This document shows, in pieces, positions 60,388-64,000 of a DNA stretch of 64,000 nucleotides. Made by a program: the position numbers and the translations under genes. How positions within the stretch are numbered: the stretch's first letter is position 1; every line of letters starts with the position of its first letter. Source of the stretch: Lysinibacillus_B sp031181585 (lineage in GTDB: Bacteria > Bacillota > Bacilli > Bacillales_A > Planococcaceae); contig NZ_CP154840.1 of NCBI RefSeq assembly GCF_047301505.1, positions 3,162,001 through 3,226,000 of the forward strand, written 5' to 3'. The notes below the pieces were generated by a model. That model saw nothing but the letters and a program-made list of their open reading frames with translations, was not told the DNA's origin and ran no database searches.

Positions 60388-61659
60388 TTAGTTAAACTTC
60401 ACCATATGATATTTTTTCTTGCCTCGACGAATGATGGCGAATGCATCCTCTAACCGGTCTTTCCCATCAACCATGTACTCTAAATCCTGTACTTTTTCAC
60501 CGTTAATGGAAATCGCACCGTTTGTTACATCTTCACGTGCCTGTCGTTTAGAAGATGAAATGCCTGCTTCTACAATTAATTCAACGATATTTTTATCTTC
60601 CTTCACCACTTCAACGGAAGGGACACCTGCAAACGCTGTTTTCATTTCCTCTACAGATAATGCTTTTAAATCTCCTGAAAATAGAGCAGCTGTAATACGC
60701 TCTGCAGTCGCCAGGCCCTCTTCCCCGTGAATTAACTTTGTCATTTCAGCTGCAAGCGCTTTTTGTGCCTTGCGCAAGTGCGGCTCTTCCTGCACTGAAA
60801 CCTCTAGCTCTTCAATTTCTGCACGTGATAAGAAAGTGAAGATTTTCAAGTATTTCACAACATCTGCATCCGCAGCATTGATCCAGAATTGATAGAATTC
60901 ATAAGGAGATGTCTTCTCAGCATCCAACCAAACTGCCCCGCCTGCAGTTTTTCCGAATTTTGTACCGTCAGCCTTTGTAACAAGCGGAATTGTAATTCCA
61001 AACGCTTTTGCATGTTCATCGTGCGTTTTACGGATCACTTCAAGACCTGTCGTAATATTGCCCCACTGGTCTGACCCCCCTACTTGAATACGTACATTGT
61101 GGTTGTCATATAAATGATTGAAGTCAATTCCTTGGATGATTGTATAGGCAAATTCTGTGAAGGAAATCCCTGAATCAAGTCGGGAAGCGATTGTATCTTT
61201 TCCGAGCATGTAGTTAACATTAATTAACTTTCCATAATCACGAAGGAACTCAATCGTACTCATTTTCCCGATCCAATCGTAGTTGTTCACAAGCGTAGCT
61301 GCATTGTTAGAATCTGAGTTAAAGTCGAATAGACGCTCTAATTGCTTCTTTAAGCCCTGTACGTTTTTATCGATTTGCTCCACTGTTTGCAGCTGACGCT
61401 CTTCAGAACGGCCGGATGGATCTCCTACCATTCCTGTTGCACCGCCAACTAATAATACAGGCGTATGACCTGCCTGCTGGAAACGACGCAATGTCAATAA
61501 TGGAACGATATGTCCGATATGCATGGAATCGGCAGTAGGGTCTACTCCAACATATAATGATACTTTCTCTTCATTTAACAGCTTTTCCATACCTTCAGCA
61601 TCTGTTTGCTGATATAGAAGTCCACGCCATTCTAAGTCTTGTAATAATTCGTTCGTCAT
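60388..61659 (-). CDS. tyrS: Tyrosyl-tRNA synthetase
   Basis: Charges tRNA-Tyr. 423 residues. Class I signature HIGHIVPLLTLRR, tyrosine-binding YTIIQGIDFNHLY and QVGGSDQWGNI, KMSKS counterpart KFGKT, and C-terminal S4-like domain (SSKRQAREDVTNGAISING). ATG 61659 has GGAGGAG upstream. Expression is controlled by a T-box leader starting about 470 nt upstream. Confidence 0.96.
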   Translation of the reverse strand: MTNELLQDLEWRGLLYQQTDAEGMEKLLNEEKVSLYVGVDPTADSMHIGHIVPLLTLRRFQQAGHTPVLLVGGATGMVGDPSGRSEERQLQTVEQIDKNVQGLKKQLERLFDFNSDSNNAATLVNNYDWIGKMSTIEFLRDYGKLINVNYMLGKDTIASRLDSGISFTEFAYTIIQGIDFNHLYDNHNVRIQVGGSDQWGNITTGLEVIRKTHDEHAKAFGITIPLVTKADGTKFGKTAGGAVWLDAEKTSPYEFYQFWINAADADVVKYLKIFTFLSRAEIEELEVSVQEEPHLRKAQKALAAEMTKLIHGEEGLATAERITAALFSGDLKALSVEEMKTAFAGVPSVEVVKEDKNIVELIVEAGISSSKRQAREDVTNGAISINGEKVQDLEYMVDGKDRLEDAFAIIRRGKKKYHMVKFN

Positions 61660-61889
61660 TTCTTCTCCTCCTACTATACGTTTTATTGACTTTATAACCG
61701 GGTATAGTTTAGTAGTATTTCTTTGGTTGGTTAGATTTATTTAGAAAGATGAAATAAGCTGAGAGCATATTTACTCTATTTACACTGTAAAATGGCTTCT
61801 CATCTAAGCAAGTGATTTGAAGGGCACATATCGGCCAAAATAAGCTGGTATGCTGCCTTTTCTTGTGCTGGCATTCATAAATCATATAC

Positions 61890-62129
61890 TTTCCTGGACC
61901 CAAAAAAGCCCTGCACGCAAATTTGCATGCAGGGACGTTTATACATAACGCGGTACCACCCGGCTTGAAGAAATTATCTTCCACTCAAACCGCCTTAACG
62001 CGACGGACACGTTCAAACTCCAAGAACGTAATTCATGTACATGCTTTGACTAGCTTCCACCAACCGCCAGCTCTCTACAACAGGGAACATGTTACACTAC
62101 TGCAATCTCTTCAATGCTTGAAAACTATA
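61890..62129 (-). promoter_or_regulatory. Tyrosine T-box leader of tyrS
   Basis: On the minus strand: stem I with AGAGAGCTGG and GGTTGGTGGAAGC, specifier loop with UAC (tyrosine codon) in GAATTACGTTC, the T-box GGGTGGTACCGCG (61951-61963), and the terminator CCCTGC.GCAAA / TTTGC.GCAGGGCTTTTTT (61895-61935). Uncharged tRNA-Tyr pairing should stabilise the antiterminator and allow tyrS transcription. About 230 nt of further leader separate it from the tyrS start. Confidence 0.93.
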
Positions 62130-62135
62130 CAGACT

Positions 62136-62163
62136 ATTCTACCCAATCTTTTGGCATTGTCAA
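62136..62163 (-). promoter_or_regulatory. Sigma-A promoter of tyrS
   Basis: On the minus strand TTGACA (62163-62158) and TAGAAT (62141-62136), 16-nt spacer, placing the start near 62129 at the base of the T-box leader. Confidence 0.8.
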
Positions 62164-62189
62164 TATATCGCGCCACTATTTCGGAAATA

Positions 62190-62198
62190 TGCTATAAT
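62190..62198 (+). promoter_or_regulatory. Extended -10 promoter of the penicillin-binding protein gene
   Basis: TGCTATAAT, a TGn-extended consensus -10, 26 nt upstream of the GTG start; no good -35 hexamer. Close to and divergent from the tyrS promoter. Confidence 0.6.
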
Positions 62199-62223
62199 AA
62201 TTTAGATTTAGGAGGTCGATTAA

Positions 62224-64000
62224 GTGAAGGAATGGATCGAACAATTAAATGAACGAATTGAGACTTTCGCTAATTCTGAATGGGGCCGTCGTTTGCGCAT
62301 AACTGGTGGCGTCTTTTGGAATTTAGCTTTATTATTCATTATCTTTTTAGTGACAGCAGGAATATTTGCTGTCTCAGTCGGTGCAGGCTATTTTGCCTCA
62401 CTAATAAAAGAAGAGCCTCTGCGTTCAAGTGCTGAAATGCGCGAAGAAATATTTAATTATGAGGAAACCAGTGAAATCTATTTTGCGAATGAAATCTACA
62501 TAGGAAAGCTTCGCACAGATTTAGAGCGCCGCGAAACTTCTCTTTCTGCTGTATCACCGCTTGTTGTGAATGCGGTATTAGCAACAGAAGATGAATATTT
62601 CCGGGAGCATAATGGCATTGTGCCAAAAGCGGTCCTCCGCGGACTTATGCAGGATATGACGAACTCTTCAACACAAACAGGGGGTTCGACATTAACGCAG
62701 CAGTTGATTAAAAATCAGATTTTAACAAATGAAGTTTCTTATGAGCGGAAAGCAAAGGAAATTCTGCTCGCTATGCGCATCGAACATTTCATGACAAAGG
62801 AAGAGATTTTAGAAGCGTATTTGAACATCATCCCTTATGGCCGTAACTCATCAGGTAATAATATTGCAGGAATTGCCACTGCTGCTGAAGGGATATTCGG
62901 GGTAAAACCAGAAGAGTTAAATTTAGCACAAGCTGCCTATATTGCGGGGATTCCACAGGCGCCTTTCACATATACACCATTCAAACAAACAGGTGAGCTA
63001 AAGGACGAGGCAGGCCTTAAGCCAGGAATCGACCGAATGAAGATTGTGCTATACCGAATGAAAGAAGTCGGTTACATTACAGAAGCTCAGTACAATGAAG
63101 CGATGAATTATGATATTACACAGGATTTCCGTGACCCTGTACCTCGGGCTAATGAGATGTACCCTTGGATTACAGCCGAAATTGAAAGCCGCGCCAAAGA
63201 GATTATGGCAAAAATATTGGCTGAACGAGACGGCATTGACCCAGAACGTCTTGATGAAGAAGATAAATTAAAAAATAAGTATCTAATTTTAGCAGACCGC
63301 GATATTCGTTCTTCTGGCTACAGAATCTATTCAACAATCGATAAAGAAATGTATGACAAGATGAATGAAGCTGCGAGAAACTTTAAGTATTACGGCCATA
63401 CGTATACAGAAATGACGACAAACGAAGAAGGCGAAGAAGTAGAAGTTCAGATGCCTGTTCAAGTCGGCAGTGTCTTAATGGAGAATTCCACTGGACGAAT
63501 TATAAGCTTTGTTGGAGGCCGTGACTTCGAACTTAAAGACTGGAACTATGCGACGCAGGCGAAACGTTCCAATGGTTCTACGATGAAGCCGTTACTTGCA
63601 TACGGACCAGCTCTAGAATACGGAGTTATTGGGGCCGGAAGCCCTGTAGTCGATGTGAAATTCACCCGAAAATCTGACGGCTATAAACCTTCTAACTATA
63701 ACGAGAATGAAGAGAGAGGCATTATCCCAGCACGTGAGGCGCTAGCACACTCGCAAAACTTGACGGCCTTACGTCTGTATGATTCTATCATTGATAAAAA
63801 GCCTGCTACATTCCTTGAAAAGCTAGGCTTCTCCAGTCTGACGCAAGGAGACTATGTCAACTTAGCCACTTCCATCGGTGGTCTTGAAAATGGTACAACA
63901 GTTGAAGAAAATACAAACGCATACGCTGCCTTTGCGAATAGCGGCCAGTTCATCGATGCCTATATGATTGATAAAATTGTCGATCTAGATGGCAATGTTA
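62224..64000 (+). CDS. Class A penicillin-binding protein (3' end outside window)
   Basis: Bifunctional cell-wall synthase. GTG start at 62224 with AGGAGG 8 nt upstream. N-terminal cytoplasmic segment, membrane helix about 36-58, GT51 glycosyltransferase domain with catalytic Glu in ATEDEYFREHNG and GGSTLTQQLIKN, EAYLNIIPYGRN. The transpeptidase domain opens with the SxxK serine motif in SNGSTMKPLLAYG and continues past the edge; about 592 codons are present. The class A type is clear, the specific paralog (pbp1A/pbpD/pbpF) is not. Confidence 0.92.
   Translation, partial: MKEWIEQLNERIETFANSEWGRRLRITGGVFWNLALLFIIFLVTAGIFAVSVGAGYFASLIKEEPLRSSAEMREEIFNYEETSEIYFANEIYIGKLRTDLERRETSLSAVSPLVVNAVLATEDEYFREHNGIVPKAVLRGLMQDMTNSSTQTGGSTLTQQLIKNQILTNEVSYERKAKEILLAMRIEHFMTKEEILEAYLNIIPYGRNSSGNNIAGIATAAEGIFGVKPEELNLAQAAYIAGIPQAPFTYTPFKQTGELKDEAGLKPGIDRMKIVLYRMKEVGYITEAQYNEAMNYDITQDFRDPVPRANEMYPWITAEIESRAKEIMAKILAERDGIDPERLDEEDKLKNKYLILADRDIRSSGYRIYSTIDKEMYDKMNEAARNFKYYGHTYTEMTTNEEGEEVEVQMPVQVGSVLMENSTGRIISFVGGRDFELKDWNYATQAKRSNGSTMKPLLAYGPALEYGVIGAGSPVVDVKFTRKSDGYKPSNYNENEERGIIPAREALAHSQNLTALRLYDSIIDKKPATFLEKLGFSSLTQGDYVNLATSIGGLENGTTVEENTNAYAAFANSGQFIDAYMIDKIVDLDGNV

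Noticed and set aside
61709..61984. 91-codon minus-strand frame in the tyrS leader
   Set aside because: Covers the T-box and its terminator; it is a chance frame in structured RNA.
1..64000. CRISPR array, tRNA or rRNA genes
   Set aside because: No regularly spaced repeats and no tRNA or rRNA signature sequences were seen on either strand.

Overview
The window is a low-GC Gram-positive chromosome segment from an endospore-forming member of the Bacillales. Gene order (citZ-icd-mdh-phoP-phoR; accD-accA-pfkA-pyk; dnaE; ald; sppA; acyl-CoA synthetase-sspA-thiI-nifS; ezrA-hisJ-ytsP-ytrP-rpsD; tyrS) follows the Bacillus subtilis 'yt' region. Protein sequences look more like Solibacillus/Lysinibacillus; that genus-level guess is inference from recall, not from a search. 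No rRNA, tRNA or CRISPR array was seen.

Layout. 1-15.5 kb: end of hflK/hflC, the PhoP-PhoR two-component system, a MaoC-like protein, three TCA-cycle genes, a membrane transporter-like gene, fxsA, two glycolytic genes and the two carboxyltransferase subunits of acetyl-CoA carboxylase, nearly all on the minus strand. 15.5-35.6 kb: a GntR regulator, DNA polymerase DnaE, NrnA, small conserved genes, alanine dehydrogenase, a stress protein, thiol peroxidase, SppA, an acyl-CoA synthetase, a spore SASP gene, then thiI and nifS (sulfur transfer to tRNA). 48.8-64 kb: ezrA, hisJ, a free-Met-sulfoxide reductase, a GAF-GGDEF protein, rpsD with an untranslated leader, a TrmB/TauE divergent pair, a second phage-type lysis cassette, a PstS-like/Yip1-like pair, tyrS with a tyrosine T-box leader, and the start of a class A penicillin-binding protein.

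The main discovery is at 35.6-48.6 kb. A 13-kb decayed prophage-derived island sits between nifS and ezrA, bounded by a perfect 16-bp direct repeat lying inside the first codons of nifS. The element brings its own promoter-like sequence, ribosome-binding site and start codon, so nifS now begins MKDNIIYLDN. The abandoned original start (MIYLDN, then an early stop) remains at the far end beside ezrA. The integrase has a complete catalytic domain but lacks its N-terminal arm-binding part. It is joined directly to a tail-protein gene that has lost its own N-terminus, so a large internal deletion removed most of the phage. What remains is an intact endolysin/holin/XhlA cassette, tail genes broken by deletion and by an amber codon, one IS3-family element, an IS fragment, and a set of AT-rich cargo genes.

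The cargo includes two secreted proteins that share a previously unrecognised (to me) motif set, a C...CHIxxxHM core followed by KSQF and QxVRVV. Each lies next to a different small cytoplasmic gene. A third secreted protein is co-transcribed with a small membrane protein. The arrangement resembles secreted effector/partner modules, but no function can be assigned from sequence alone.
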